DNA from: Halobacteriales archaeon QS_4_70_19
GTDB lineage: Archaea > Halobacteriota > Halobacteria > Halobacteriales > Haloarculaceae
Reading direction: 5' to 3'
Length of the DNA: 64,000 nucleotides
NCBI GenBank assembly: GCA_003020985.1
Contig: PXRM01000022.1
Coordinates: forward strand, 166,274 to 230,273
Part shown: one piece after another, positions 9,483 through 18,885 of the stretch
Position numbering within the stretch: the stretch's first letter is position 1
Layout of the letters: every line of letters starts with the position of its first letter
Translations under genes and position numbers: made by a program
Notes under the pieces: generated by a model
What the model saw: the letters and a program-made list of their open reading frames with translations, nothing else
Told to the model about the DNA's origin: nothing
Databases searched by the model: none

Positions 9483-10103
9483 TCAGACGCCCTCGACGAG
9501 CCGCTGGAGCTGTTCGGGCGGGACCGCGCCGCGCGCGGCGTGCCCGTCGTGGACGAACGTCGGGACGCCGGTGACGCCGGCCTCGCGGGCCTCCGCGAAC
9601 TGCTCGTGGAGCGCCTCGCGACTCTCCTCGGCGGCCAGCGAGTCGTGGACGACGGCGGCGTCGAGTCCCACCTCGGTGGCGATGTCGACCAGCACGGCCT
9701 CGTCGCCGATGTCGCGGCCCGCCTGCCAGAGCGCGTCGAGCAACGCCTCGTCGAAGGCGAGCCACGTCTCGTACGGTTCCGTCCGCTGGACGCGGGCGGA
9801 GACGACCTGCGCGGGCAGCGAGTCGACCTCCATGGCGATCTCGAGGGTCATCTCCACGTCGTAGCGCTCCTGCAGGCGCCGGACGTTCCGGCGGGCCTGC
9901 TCGAAGTACTCGTCGTTCTTTCCGTCGTCGACCGCGTGGTCGATGCTCCCGTCCGGGCGGCGCTTGTTCGCCCGGAGGTCGAACGGGTGCCAGTCGATCT
10001 CCAGCGGCTCCTCGCGGTCCGCGAGGTACCGGTCGAGCGACTCGCGCCCGAGGTAGCAGAACGGGCAGACGTAGTCCGAGTAGACGGTGATGGCGTCGGT
10101 CAC
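9483..10103 (-). CDS. DsbA-family oxidoreductase, FrnE-like
   Basis: A 206-residue thioredoxin-fold protein of the FrnE/2-hydroxychromene-2-carboxylate isomerase group. GTG 10103 begins TDAITVYSDYVCPFCYLG with the CPFC redox motif at about residue 14. The cis-Pro loop is GVTGVPTFVHDG near the C-terminus. There is no signal peptide, so it is cytoplasmic. The frame is open further upstream but encodes low-complexity Arg-rich sequence, which argues against an earlier start. An AT-richer spacer separates it from the CPBP protease gene transcribed in the same direction. Confidence 0.85.
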   Translation of the reverse strand: MTDAITVYSDYVCPFCYLGRESLDRYLADREEPLEIDWHPFDLRANKRRPDGSIDHAVDDGKNDEYFEQARRNVRRLQERYDVEMTLEIAMEVDSLPAQVVSARVQRTEPYETWLAFDEALLDALWQAGRDIGDEAVLVDIATEVGLDAAVVHDSLAAEESREALHEQFAEAREAGVTGVPTFVHDGHAARGAVPPEQLQRLVEGV

Positions 10104-10312
10104 GGGTCGAGGGAGGGGCCGGCCGTACAAGAGTCCAGAGGGCGCCCGGCGACTCCGCGCACGACCGCCGCAAGGTGTCGGGTACGGCGAGCGGGGCGTG
10201 CCTGCACACGCAAGTGGACGGCTGACGCGGGGGCCGTTCCGCGACCGGAGCCGGCGAAGTTGCCGGCTCACACAAGGTGAACGGACTTGCCGCCGACCGC
10301 CGAATCGAGCAC

Positions 10313-11008
10313 GTGAGCCGATTCAAATCACTCCTGCGGCGCGGCGACAGGGACGACGAGGACTCCGCCCCGGCGACCCGGGACGGCCCGGCGCCGACCG
10401 CGGCCGAGACCGACGACGAGACACCGGCGTCCGGAACCGAAACCGATGCCGACTCGGCGTCGGAGCACTCCCACCGCCGGCTCTGGCCGGCGCTGGTCGG
10501 CGCCGTGCTCCTCGGTGCGGCGATCTACCTCATCGAGCGCGCGGAGACGGAACCGCTCGGCGAGGACGCCGGTCGTTCCAGCTCGTCCACCGCCGAGACG
10601 GTCGAGGAACTGGAGTCGGAGGCCGAGTCGGTCGCCGAGGACCTGGAATCGGGCGCCGAGTCGGCCGCGGAGTCGGTCTCCGAGGAGGTCTCGGAGGCGT
10701 TCGACGCCGCGGCGGAGAAAGCAGACGAGGTCGAGGAGGCGGCGGCGGACGCAGGGGGGACAGACGAGACGGACGACGACACTGATACCGACGCCGACCT
10801 CGAGACGCCGACGACGGACCGTACGGACGAGGAACTCGAGGAGCGGGCCGAGGCGGACCCGGCCGACAGTCCGGCCGAACCCGGCAAGATGGAGGTCGAG
10901 GACGAACTCGTCGCCGAGGTCGTCGACGAGAACGAGGCCGACGTCGAGGAGGTCGACGAGCGGGAGGAGGCGAACGAGACGGACGAGGCGGACGACGAGT
11001 CCGCATAA
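10313..11008 (+). CDS. Acidic membrane-anchored protein of unknown function
   Basis: About 231 residues from GTG 10313 (VSRFKSLLRRGDRDD); GTG 10277 is an alternative start. A basic N-terminus is followed by an acidic stretch, one membrane helix (LWPALVGAVLLGAAIYLIE) near residue 65, and then some 150 residues dominated by Glu, Asp, Ala and Ser with heptad-like spacing, probably a coiled or disordered region. It ends in EADDESA. There is no enzyme motif. The composition is typical of haloarchaeal surface-tethered proteins. Confidence 0.6.
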   Translation: MSRFKSLLRRGDRDDEDSAPATRDGPAPTAAETDDETPASGTETDADSASEHSHRRLWPALVGAVLLGAAIYLIERAETEPLGEDAGRSSSSTAETVEELESEAESVAEDLESGAESAAESVSEEVSEAFDAAAEKADEVEEAAADAGGTDETDDDTDTDADLETPTTDRTDEELEERAEADPADSPAEPGKMEVEDELVAEVVDENEADVEEVDEREEANETDEADDESA

Positions 11009-11310
11009 CACGGCCGTCGCTGTCAGGCGGCCCCGCCTTCGTCTCCAGCCAGTCGACGATGCCGGCGGAAACGTCCACATCGGCGACGCCATCGAGTACG
11101 CCAGCGCCCCCGACGACTGAGCGCCGACCGCCGGCATTCGCGCGATCGACGTTCCCCATTTGTCATCCATTCTCCGATGATACAAGCACTTGCTACCTGA
11201 TATCCTCCACTTTCTGTTGATATGTGCCGCCTCTTCTCCAGAATTTCCGAGGCGGCGGGTGTGGGCAGTCGGGACAGGGTTAACCACGCCCGAAGCCGAA
11301 CGGGGAGTCA
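11009..11310 (+). other. Intergenic spacer upstream of the ABC transporter genes
   Basis: About 300 bp without a convincing gene. The first 110 bp are GC-rich and could be decayed coding sequence. From about 11150 to 11230 the DNA becomes AT-richer with several TATA-like stretches (for example around 11174-11184 and 11201-11222), a likely promoter zone for the ABC pair starting at 11311. No terminator or RNA gene was recognised. Confidence 0.5.
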
Positions 11311-12159
11311 ATGACCGGCGACGAGGGTGGGCCCGCCGTGTGGACCACGGGGCTCGCGAAACACTACGGGGAGGTGACGGCACTGGACGATCTCTCACTG
11401 ACGGTACCACGGGGGGAGCTGTACGGCTTCCTGGGGCCGAACGGGGCGGGCAAGTCGACGACCATCAACATCCTGACCGGACAGCTCGTCCCCGACGAGG
11501 GGACCGCCGAGGTCGCGGGGATCGACCCGGTCGCCGAACCCGTCCGGGCGCGGGGGGCGGTGGGCATCCTGCCGGAGAACGGCCGGCCCCCCTCGTTCCT
11601 GACGGTCCGGGAGTACTTCGACTTCGTCGCGGCGACCCGCGACCTGGACGAGGACGTGGTTGGGCCGCGAGTGGACGCCTGGGCCGACCGGCTGGAGTTC
11701 GAGCACAAGCTCGACACGCTGTGTACGGACCTCTCGCAGGGAGAGCGCCAGAAGGTACTCGTCACGCAGGCGTTCCTCCACGAGCCGCCCGTGGTGTTCA
11801 TCGACGAGCCGCTGACCAACCTCGACCCCATCATGCAGGAGCGGGTCAAGCGGTTCTTCCGCGAGTACCGCGCCGACGGGAACACGCTGTTCCTCTCGAC
11901 GCATTTCATCGGGACCGCCGAGGAGGTCTGCACGAAGGTGGGCATCATCAACCGAGGGCGGCTGCTCGCCGAAATCGACCCGCGCGACCTCGACGGGAGC
12001 GAGAGCCTGCTGGATCGCTTCTTCGCGGCCGTCGACGCCGATTCGAGGGAGGGGGCCGAGGTCGGGGCCGGGCTGGCGACGGACGCCGCCGATCCTGCCG
12101 CGTCGGGCGAGGACGGTGTCGGCGCCGAGCCGGACGGGGGGCGCCCGGAGGACCGGTAG
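11311..12159 (+). CDS. ABC transporter ATP-binding protein
   Basis: A 282-residue ATPase of an ABC-2-type exporter. Walker A is GPNGAGKSTT near residue 45, the ABC signature is DLSQGERQKVL near residue 145, Walker B is VVFIDEPLTNLDP, and the H-loop is LFLSTHFI. The last 40 residues are an acidic, Gly/Ala-rich tail beyond the usual domain. The stop TAG directly abuts the ATG of the permease gene (12157-12162), so the two are one operon. The substrate is not evident. Confidence 0.9.
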   Translation: MTGDEGGPAVWTTGLAKHYGEVTALDDLSLTVPRGELYGFLGPNGAGKSTTINILTGQLVPDEGTAEVAGIDPVAEPVRARGAVGILPENGRPPSFLTVREYFDFVAATRDLDEDVVGPRVDAWADRLEFEHKLDTLCTDLSQGERQKVLVTQAFLHEPPVVFIDEPLTNLDPIMQERVKRFFREYRADGNTLFLSTHFIGTAEEVCTKVGIINRGRLLAEIDPRDLDGSESLLDRFFAAVDADSREGAEVGAGLATDAADPAASGEDGVGAEPDGGRPEDR

Positions 12160-13587
12160 ATGGTCTCCTACCGCTACCTCTTCGACCGGATGGTCCACGA
12201 GGAGTGGCGGCTCCACACGGAGCTGTTCGGCGGGAAGCGGTTCGCCACGTTCCCCCTGTTCGTCGCGTTCGTCGCCGCCGGGACGGCCACCTTCTTCGCG
12301 CTCGGGGACGCGGCGGCCGATACGCTGCTGGGCGGACTCCACCTCGTCGTCGCGCTGCTGGGGCTGCAGATCGGCACCGTCGGGCTCGTCGGCCGGGACG
12401 CCCTGGAGGACCTGCTCGGGGACACGACGCTGCTGCTGTACGCGGCGCGGACGCTGCCCGTGAGCTTCCGCCGGCTCATGATCGCGTTCGTGTTCAAGGA
12501 CGTCCTCTACTACGCCGTCCTGTTCATCCTGCCGCTGGCGGTGGGCGTGGCGCCGCTGGCGTACTCCGGGCTGGTCCCGTGGACGACGGTGCCGCTCGTG
12601 TTCGTCACAGCCGGCGGGATGTTCACGCTCGGAGTGTCGTTGTCGCTGTTCCTCGTCGGGGTCTACACCCGGTCGCGGCTCGCGGCGCTCGCCGTCACGG
12701 GGGCACTCGTCGCCGGCCTCGTCCTCCGCGGCGCGACGCTGGTGAGCGTGACGCCGTACCAGCTCGTCTCGCGGGTCACGCCGGGCGCCGTCGCCGGGAG
12801 CCTCCTGCTCCCCGTCGTCCTGACGGCCGCCGGCATCGCCCTGTTCGAGTTCGACCGGCGCACGCCCGCCCGCACGGCGCGGGACCGCTTCCGGTTCCTC
12901 CACGCGCGGCTGGGCGACCTCGACCGCCAGGGCGCGCTCAGCAAGTCGCTGCTGGACGTGGGGCGCTCCTCTGGCGGGCTCTGGAAGGTCGTCTTCTCGC
13001 AGGGGCTCGTCTTCGGTGTCCTCGCGGTGCTGCTGGCGTACCTCCCCGAAGTGGTCCCCGTCCGGCCCCAGCCCGGCCTCACCATCGCGACCATCCTCGC
13101 GCTCGGAACGTTCACGACGTACAACTGGCTCTGCCAGTTCGACGACGAGCAGTTCTACCTGCGCTACCCGGTGAGTCTGCCGACCGTGTTCCGGGCGAAG
13201 TTGCTCGGGTTCGCCCTGCTGGCGCTGCCCGTCGGCCTCGCCTTCCTGGCGCTGGGCGGGGTCGTCTTCGGCTCCGCGACGGCGCTGGTGGGGGTGCTCG
13301 TGTTCCCGCCGCTGGCGCTGTACGTCTTCGGCGTCACGGCGTACGTCGCCGGACTGGAGCCGAACGAACTCCTCTTCGACACGCCGACGTTCGCGCTGTT
13401 CACGCTCGCGATGATGGCGGTCCTGCTCCCCCTGGTCATCCTGGCCATCGCGTACCCGCTCTACCCGCCGCTCCAGGCCGGCGGCGCGGCCGTCGCCATC
13501 GGCCTCCTCGCGGGCGGCGTCGGCGCCGGGCTCTACACCCGTGCCGGCACGCGCTGGGAGCGCAAGGCGCTCGCGGGGACGGAGTGA
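12160..13587 (+). CDS. ABC transporter permease, multi-pass
   Basis: A 475-residue membrane protein with roughly ten to twelve helices in two halves joined by a hydrophilic stretch (about residues 225-280, containing FDRRTPARTARDRF). It begins MVSYRYLFDRMVHEEW immediately after the ATPase gene. The length and absence of an extracellular domain fit an export permease. No substrate-specific motif is visible. It is the membrane partner of the preceding ATP-binding protein. Confidence 0.85.
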   Translation: MVSYRYLFDRMVHEEWRLHTELFGGKRFATFPLFVAFVAAGTATFFALGDAAADTLLGGLHLVVALLGLQIGTVGLVGRDALEDLLGDTTLLLYAARTLPVSFRRLMIAFVFKDVLYYAVLFILPLAVGVAPLAYSGLVPWTTVPLVFVTAGGMFTLGVSLSLFLVGVYTRSRLAALAVTGALVAGLVLRGATLVSVTPYQLVSRVTPGAVAGSLLLPVVLTAAGIALFEFDRRTPARTARDRFRFLHARLGDLDRQGALSKSLLDVGRSSGGLWKVVFSQGLVFGVLAVLLAYLPEVVPVRPQPGLTIATILALGTFTTYNWLCQFDDEQFYLRYPVSLPTVFRAKLLGFALLALPVGLAFLALGGVVFGSATALVGVLVFPPLALYVFGVTAYVAGLEPNELLFDTPTFALFTLAMMAVLLPLVILAIAYPLYPPLQAGGAAVAIGLLAGGVGAGLYTRAGTRWERKALAGTE

Positions 13588-13672
13588 GGCGCCCGCCGGA
13601 ACTGCACGGGGCAGACGTCCGACCGGCGGCGGACCCCGCCACTTACTCCCGACCCGGGAGTACGACCGGGTC

Positions 13673-14253
13673 GTGAGCGACGAACCGGACGGCGCCCGCG
13701 TCGGCGACCGCGTCCTCGTCACGAAGGGCCCGGCCGTCGAGGCGACGGGGCTGCTGGCCTGCCAGTTCGAGGCCCCCTGCGTGCCGAGGCCGACGACGAC
13801 CTCGCGGACGACGCGACCGACCGCTTCTACGACATGTCGCCCGTGAGAGACGCGCTCGTCGCCAGCGCCGCCGGACCGGTGACAGCGATGCACGACGCCA
13901 CGGAGTGTGGCGTCTGCGGCGGCCTGTTCGAGATGGCCCGCGCCGCCGGGGTGCAGGTCGCCATCGAGCACGACCGGGTGCCCGTCCTCCCGGGCATCGT
14001 GGAAGCCTGCGACTCCTTCGGCATCGACCCGTGGGCGTCCATCTCCGAGGGGACGCTCCTGCTGACGGTCGACCCCTCGGGAGCCGACGACGTGCTCGCG
14101 GCGCTGGACGAGGAGGGTATCCCGGCGGCCGACGTGGGCGAGGTCCGCGAGGGGAGCGGCCTGGAGGTGGACGGCGAGGCTGTCGACCACCCCGGTGTCG
14201 ACCCGTTCCGGGGCGCGATGGAGGAGTACGCGGCGAAACTGGCCGAGGAGTAG
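13673..14253 (+). pseudogene. AIR-synthase-related protein, C-terminal half only, frameshifted
   Basis: Matches the C-terminal domain of PurM/HypE-type AIR-synthase-related proteins: VGDRVLVTKG, then MHDATECGVCGGLFEMARAAGV and SEGTLLLTVDP. The N-terminal ATP-binding domain (about 130 residues) is absent, since only 85 bp separate the GTG 13673 from the preceding stop. A C5 run (13773-13777) breaks the frame; one more C restores FEAPLRAEADDDLADD and a 193-residue product. So it is both truncated and shifted, and probably nonfunctional. An inverted repeat (TACTCCC/GGGAGTA) lies about 20 bp before the GTG. Confidence 0.75.
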
Positions 14254-14546
14254 CGTCACCTTCCGGCCGCCGGGCCCCGACGCCGGCGAAGGTTCAAATA
14301 CGACTCCGCGGCAGCCGCCCCGTGCGCTGACCACGGTCCGGGGCGGGCAGCGGGTGTGCGACACGACCGCCCCGGGGAGTCGGCCCGCCAGCCGCGGCCG
14401 GGCCGCAGTGTCGCCTGTTCGCCAGCCGTTCGCGTTCGTGCTGCGGGATGCGTGCTCGCCGGCGGACCCGGGCCGCCGATGGGGGCCACGGCGGTCCGGT
14501 TACGCCGACCACCACCGCTATGGTCGTCACGCCCGCAGCCCCGCGT

Positions 14547-15935
14547 ATGAGTACGCGACGCCCAGCGCCCGTGGAGCGGCCGGTGGTCCTCACGATCGCC
14601 GGGTCGGACTCGGGCGGCGGCGCCGGCATCCAGGCCGACCTGAAGACCATCGAGGCCTGCGATGGGTTCGGCACTTCGGCCGTCACCGCGGTCACCGCAC
14701 AGAACACGACCGGCGTCCACGGCACGCACGTCCTCCCGGTCGAGGAGGTGGCGGCACAGCTGGACGCGGTCCTCGCGGACTTCGACGTGGCGGCGGTGAA
14801 GACGGGGATGCTCGCGACCGCCGAGATCGTCGAAACCGTGACGCGCTACGTGGGTGACCTGGACTGTCCGGTCGTCGTCGACCCCGTCATGGTCGCGGCG
14901 TCTGGCGACCGGCTGCTCGACGAGGCCGCCGAGTCGGCCTACGAGGACCTCGTCGCCGAGGCGACGCTCGTCACGCCGAACGCCGACGAGGCCGCGGTCC
15001 TGGCCGACGTAGACGTCGAGGACGAGGCCGGCGCGCGCCTCGCGGGGCAGCGCCTACTGACCTGGGGCGCCGACGGGGCCCTCGTGAAGGGCGGCCACAT
15101 CCCCGGCGACGAGGTACTGGACACGCTGGTCACGGCGGACTACATCGAGACGGCTCGCCACCCGCGCGTCGACACCGAGGCGACCCACGGGTCGGGCTGC
15201 ACGCTGGCCTCCGCCATCGCCACGCACCTCGCCCACGGCGAGCCGCTGAAGGAGGCCGTCGGCGCCGGTGTCGACCTCCTCGCCCGGGCGGTCCGCTACC
15301 ACCACGACGTGGGCGCGGGGGACGGAGCCGTCCACCACCTCGTCGAGATGCGCAACGAGGCCGCACGCGACCCGACCGCCGAGCGCGTCCAGAACGTGGT
15401 CGACTGGTTCGTCGACCACGACGTCTCGCCGCTGGTCCCGGAGGTGGGGATGAACGTCGTCGGCGCGACGCCGTACGCCGAGGAACGCGACGAGGTGGCC
15501 GCCGTCGAGGGGCGCATCACTCGCACGCTCTCGGGCGTCCACCCGAACCGGGGTGTCCGCTACGGCGCGTCCAGCCACGTGGCCCGCTTCCTGCTCGCCG
15601 CTCGCGAGTACGACGCCGACCTGCGCTGGGCGGTCAACTGCCGGTTCACGGCCGAGGTGGAGGCCGCCCTGGAGGCGTTCGACGGCCCGGTCGCGGAGTA
15701 CGACCGCGACGCCCAGCCCGAGGACGTGGCCGCGGCCGAGGAGTCGACGATGCAGTGGGGCGCCCGCCAAGTGTTCGGCTCGCTCGATGCGGACGAGGAG
15801 CGACCCGTGGTCGTGCTGGACCGCGGCGCACACGGAAAGGAACCCATCGCGAAGGTCGTCGGCAGCGACGCCCGGCGGGTCGCCGAGCGTGTCGTGAGCG
15901 TGGTAGAGGTGGTGGAGTCCGAGGACAGCGGATAG
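14547..15935 (+). CDS. thiD: Bifunctional HMP/HMP-P kinase and thiamine-phosphate synthase (ThiD-ThiN fusion)
   Basis: Makes thiamine monophosphate. The N-terminal ThiD part (about residues 10-265) phosphorylates hydroxymethylpyrimidine phosphate; its marks are [34 protein letters not shown] and the catalytic [14 protein letters not shown]. The C-terminal ThiN part (about residues 285-455) joins pyrimidine and thiazole moieties; its marks include [20 protein letters not shown] and the histidine-containing [16 protein letters not shown]. The fusion is the usual archaeal form. ATG 14547 ([12 protein letters not shown]) precedes the domain by few residues. No TPP riboswitch signature was found in the 290 bp upstream. 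Confidence 0.95.
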   Translation: MSTRRPAPVERPVVLTIAGSDSGGGAGIQADLKTIEACDGFGTSAVTAVTAQNTTGVHGTHVLPVEEVAAQLDAVLADFDVAAVKTGMLATAEIVETVTRYVGDLDCPVVVDPVMVAASGDRLLDEAAESAYEDLVAEATLVTPNADEAAVLADVDVEDEAGARLAGQRLLTWGADGALVKGGHIPGDEVLDTLVTADYIETARHPRVDTEATHGSGCTLASAIATHLAHGEPLKEAVGAGVDLLARAVRYHHDVGAGDGAVHHLVEMRNEAARDPTAERVQNVVDWFVDHDVSPLVPEVGMNVVGATPYAEERDEVAAVEGRITRTLSGVHPNRGVRYGASSHVARFLLAAREYDADLRWAVNCRFTAEVEAALEAFDGPVAEYDRDAQPEDVAAAEESTMQWGARQVFGSLDADEERPVVVLDRGAHGKEPIAKVVGSDARRVAERVVSVVEVVESEDSG

Positions 15936-16005
15936 AAGAGCCAGATCGTCCTATTAGCTGGAAAATAATAGAGATATTCGGGGTATACCGGAGATATGCT
16001 CCGCG

Positions 16006-17010
16006 TTAGTCCGCGTTGGCCGCACCCGCCACCAGCGCCTCCGGCGGGCCGCCGGGAAGTTCGTTGCGGTCGTGGTCGGCCTCGAAGTCCAAGTCGGGGC
16101 CGACTGCGACGAACGCGGTCGGGTTGACGTCCGTGTGCGTCGTGTAGTAGTGCTCCTTGATGTGGGCCACGTTGACCGTCTCGGCGATGCCGGGCGTCTG
16201 GTAGATGTCCCGGACGTACGGCCAGAGGTTATCGTACTGCTCGATGAGCTGCCGGTTGCACTTGAAGTGGGTGTGGTAGACCTGGTCGAAGCGCACGAGC
16301 GTCGCGAACAGGCGGAGGTCCGCCAGGGTGAGCCGCTCGCCGTCCGCCGCGAGGTAGCGCTGGTCGGCCAGCACCTCGTCCCAGTGGTCGAGCGCGTCGA
16401 ACAGCTCCGCGACGGCGTTCTCGTACGCCGCCTGCGTCCCCGCGAAGCCGGCGCGGTAGACGCCGTTGTTGATGGGGTCGTAGATGGCGTCGACGACCTC
16501 GTCGACCTCGTCGCGGATGTCCTCGGGGGAGAGGTCGACGCCGTTCCCCACGTCCCGCATCTCACGGACTAGCATCCGCATGATCTCGATGGACTCGTTG
16601 TTGACGATGGTGTCCTGCTCGGTGTCCCAGAGGACCGGGACGGTGACCCGGCCGGTGTAGTCCGGGTCGGCCTCGACGTACGCCTCGCCGAGGTAGTCGA
16701 AGCCGTTGATGCGGTCGGTCGTGCAGTCGTCCTTGTCGGGGGTGAACTGCCAGCCGCGCTCCTCGCGGTACGGGTCGACGATATCCATCGTAATGTCGTC
16801 CTCCAGGCCCATGAGCGCGCGGACCATGGAGGCGCCGTGCGCCCATGGACAGGCCCGCGAGATGTAGAGGTGGTACCGCCCGCTCTCGGCGGGGAACGCC
16901 TCGCCCAGCGCGTCGCGGAAGGTGGTCGGGTCGCGGTCGAACTCACCGTCCCCGTCGTTCATCTCGTACGCGTCGGTGCGCCACTCGCCGTCGACGAACA
17001 TGTTGACCAT
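16006..17010 (-). CDS. Glutathionyl-hydroquinone reductase-like protein (ECM4/YqjG family)
   Basis: A 334-residue omega-class glutathione-transferase-like protein. A thioredoxin-fold N-half carries the active cysteine in SRACPWAHGASM near residue 52, and an all-alpha C-half contains LTLADLRLFATLVRFD. Characterised ECM4 members reduce glutathionyl-hydroquinones. Haloarchaea use gamma-glutamylcysteine rather than glutathione, so the thiol partner here is inferred to differ. ATG 17010 is used; ATG 17001 (MFVDGEWR) is equally plausible. It is a single gene facing the thiDN gene. Confidence 0.88.
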   Translation of the reverse strand: MVNMFVDGEWRTDAYEMNDGDGEFDRDPTTFRDALGEAFPAESGRYHLYISRACPWAHGASMVRALMGLEDDITMDIVDPYREERGWQFTPDKDDCTTDRINGFDYLGEAYVEADPDYTGRVTVPVLWDTEQDTIVNNESIEIMRMLVREMRDVGNGVDLSPEDIRDEVDEVVDAIYDPINNGVYRAGFAGTQAAYENAVAELFDALDHWDEVLADQRYLAADGERLTLADLRLFATLVRFDQVYHTHFKCNRQLIEQYDNLWPYVRDIYQTPGIAETVNVAHIKEHYYTTHTDVNPTAFVAVGPDLDFEADHDRNELPGGPPEALVAGAANAD

Positions 17011-17193
17011 GATGGCCCGACCTACGGGGGCGACACGTATCAGCGTCACCGTGACACGAGTGTTACTAGCTATGCCAGGGGAAACCGGCGTTACGGAGCC
17101 GCGACCGTTGGGGCGAGCACCGGTCGATCAGGCCGGGAGAGACTGCAACCGCCGACAAATTCAAGTCCGTGTGAGACATCCGCACGCACTGTA

Positions 17194-17340
17194 ATGGGAG
17201 ACACGAAGAAGGGCCGCGAGCGGAAAGGACTGGTGAAGCGAGAACAGCGTCGCGAACACGAGATCCAGCAGGCGCTCGAACATCAGGACGAGGAGGTCGA
17301 CTTCGAGGAACTGTACGAGGGCGAGGAACTCGACCTGTAG
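17194..17340 (+). CDS. Small acidic/basic protein, conserved type, unknown function
   Basis: A 48-residue protein (MGDTKKGRERKGLVKREQ...) with a strongly basic first half and an acidic second half ending EELDL. A TATA-like ACAAATTC element lies about 40 bp upstream, a spacing that suits a leaderless transcript. Its charge-patterned helical sequence resembles the many short conserved haloarchaeal proteins. It starts 183 bp from the divergent ECM4-type gene. Confidence 0.65.
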   Translation: MGDTKKGRERKGLVKREQRREHEIQQALEHQDEEVDFEELYEGEELDL

Positions 17341-17430
17341 TGGAGGCCCTCCCTCCTTCTACCGCCAGCCGACCGGCCGCCGCGCGCTGACCGCACCGTC
17401 TCCCAGTCGTGCGTGTCCTAGGTGGCGAAC

Positions 17431-18744
17431 TCAGTCGAACGAGACGGCGTGGAGCCGGCCGTCGCCGTACGGGACCAGCACCTCGTCGCGGCCGTCGCCG
17501 TCCACGTCGGCGGTCACGGCGGGCGTGTAGAGGGAGACGTCGTCGTCGCGCTCGAACGTCGCCCGGACGGTCCCGTCGCCGGCGAGGACGCCGACCACGC
17601 CGTCGCCCGTGACGGCGACGATCTCCGGCTGGCCGTCCCCGTCCGCGTCGCCGGCGGTGGCGGACGGAACGGACCGTAACGGCGCGTCCGAGAGGGGCGC
17701 GCTCGTCCACTCCACGTCACCGCTGGCCCCGTCCAGCGCCCGGACGCGGGCGTCCTTCCCGGTCACGTACACCTCCGTTGTCCCGTCGCCGTCCCCGTCG
17801 AGCGCGGGGCCGACCGCCGCGAGGTCGCCGGCGCCGTCGTAGCGCCACTCCGTCGCGCCCGTGCGGCCGTCCAGCGCGACTACCTCGCCGTCGGCGGTGG
17901 TGACCACGAACTCGACGGCGGCCTCCTCGTCCACGTCGCCGGCAGTAGCCCAGACGACGGCGTCCGCGACGGAGGTGTTCCACACTCGCGTTCCGTCGCC
18001 GTCGAACGCGATGACACGCCCGTCACCGAGGCCGACGGTGAGTTCGGGCGCAGCGTCGGCGTCGAAGTCCGCGACCGCGGGGTCGGCGAACGTGTAGGCG
18101 CCGAGCGAGCGTCGCCAGACCACCCCGTCCGGCCGGACCACGAACAGCTCGCCCCGGACGTCCTGCGTGACGAGTTCGGGCGCGTCGGCGCCGGTGAGGT
18201 TCGCGACGAGCGGGGTCGTGTAGCCGTAGTCGGTGAGCGAGACGGCGAAGCGGCGCTCGCCAGTCCGGGCGTCGTAGGCGACGGTCTCGACCTCGGTAGT
18301 GGAGACGATCACCTCAGGGGTCGGCCCGCCGAGAAAGTCCGCGACCGCCGGGTCGGCGACGGCGTGGATGGTGCAGTGCTCGGGCGGCACCGGCGCCCGC
18401 CAGCGCTCCCCGCCGCTCCCGTTCACCACGAGCAGCCGGCACCCCTCGCTGTCGCCGCGGCCGCCGAGCGGGTGCGCGACCACGACCCCCGCTGGCCCGT
18501 CCGTGTCCGGCAGTCGACCCACCCCGGGGGAGTGGTGGTTGCCGAGGACCTCGGAGTCGCCCGCGACCCAGTCGACACTCGCTGTCAGCTCCCCGTCCGC
18601 ATCCTCGTCATCCCCGCCGCCGACGCTCGGGAGCGTACAGCCGGCGAGGACGACCAGCGCGGCGAGCGCGAGCGCCGGGAGGAGTCGGCCGCTGGCCGCA
18701 CGCGTTCCGACGGCCGACCCCTCGGCTGGCGACGGGGAGTCCAT
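17431..18744 (-). CDS. Lipoprotein with FG-GAP/PQQ-like beta-propeller repeats
   Basis: A 437-residue exported protein. A signal segment ends in the lipobox VVLAGC with Cys36. Then repeated blades follow of the type VADFDADAAPELTVGLGDG and TAGDADGDGQPEIVAVTGDG. Each carries a DxDxDG-like calcium loop as in FG-GAP/VCBS or PQQ-like propellers, and at least six blades can be counted. It is likely surface-anchored and binds ligands or proteins. ATG 18744 is the first Met before the signal; the frame remains open far upstream without coding character. It diverges from the iron-type lipoprotein gene at 18886. Confidence 0.8.
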   Translation of the reverse strand: MDSPSPAEGSAVGTRAASGRLLPALALAALVVLAGCTLPSVGGGDDEDADGELTASVDWVAGDSEVLGNHHSPGVGRLPDTDGPAGVVVAHPLGGRGDSEGCRLLVVNGSGGERWRAPVPPEHCTIHAVADPAVADFLGGPTPEVIVSTTEVETVAYDARTGERRFAVSLTDYGYTTPLVANLTGADAPELVTQDVRGELFVVRPDGVVWRRSLGAYTFADPAVADFDADAAPELTVGLGDGRVIAFDGDGTRVWNTSVADAVVWATAGDVDEEAAVEFVVTTADGEVVALDGRTGATEWRYDGAGDLAAVGPALDGDGDGTTEVYVTGKDARVRALDGASGDVEWTSAPLSDAPLRSVPSATAGDADGDGQPEIVAVTGDGVVGVLAGDGTVRATFERDDDVSLYTPAVTADVDGDGRDEVLVPYGDGRLHAVSFD

Positions 18745-18885
18745 ACGTCGCGAATCGGCGGCCGGTCGATAAACGCCTGTCGCTCCGGTTGTGCGCGATG
18801 AACGGATGTTCGATGGGTCGAGCGGTCCGATTTCGACGGTCGGACCAGAACCCCTTTTCAGACGGGGGCCGTACCCGGGGCAAGA

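Noticed and set aside
14291..14300. GGTTCAAATA, resembling a tRNA T-loop
   Set aside because: No acceptor, D or anticodon arm can be folded around it.
11395..14364. A 989-codon frame opposite the ABC transporter genes
   Set aside because: Low-complexity Glu/Arg/Gln-rich translation with no motif, directly opposite two well-supported genes.
14254..14546. Possible TPP riboswitch before thiDN
   Set aside because: The conserved CTGAGA and the ACCTGA-type elements are absent.
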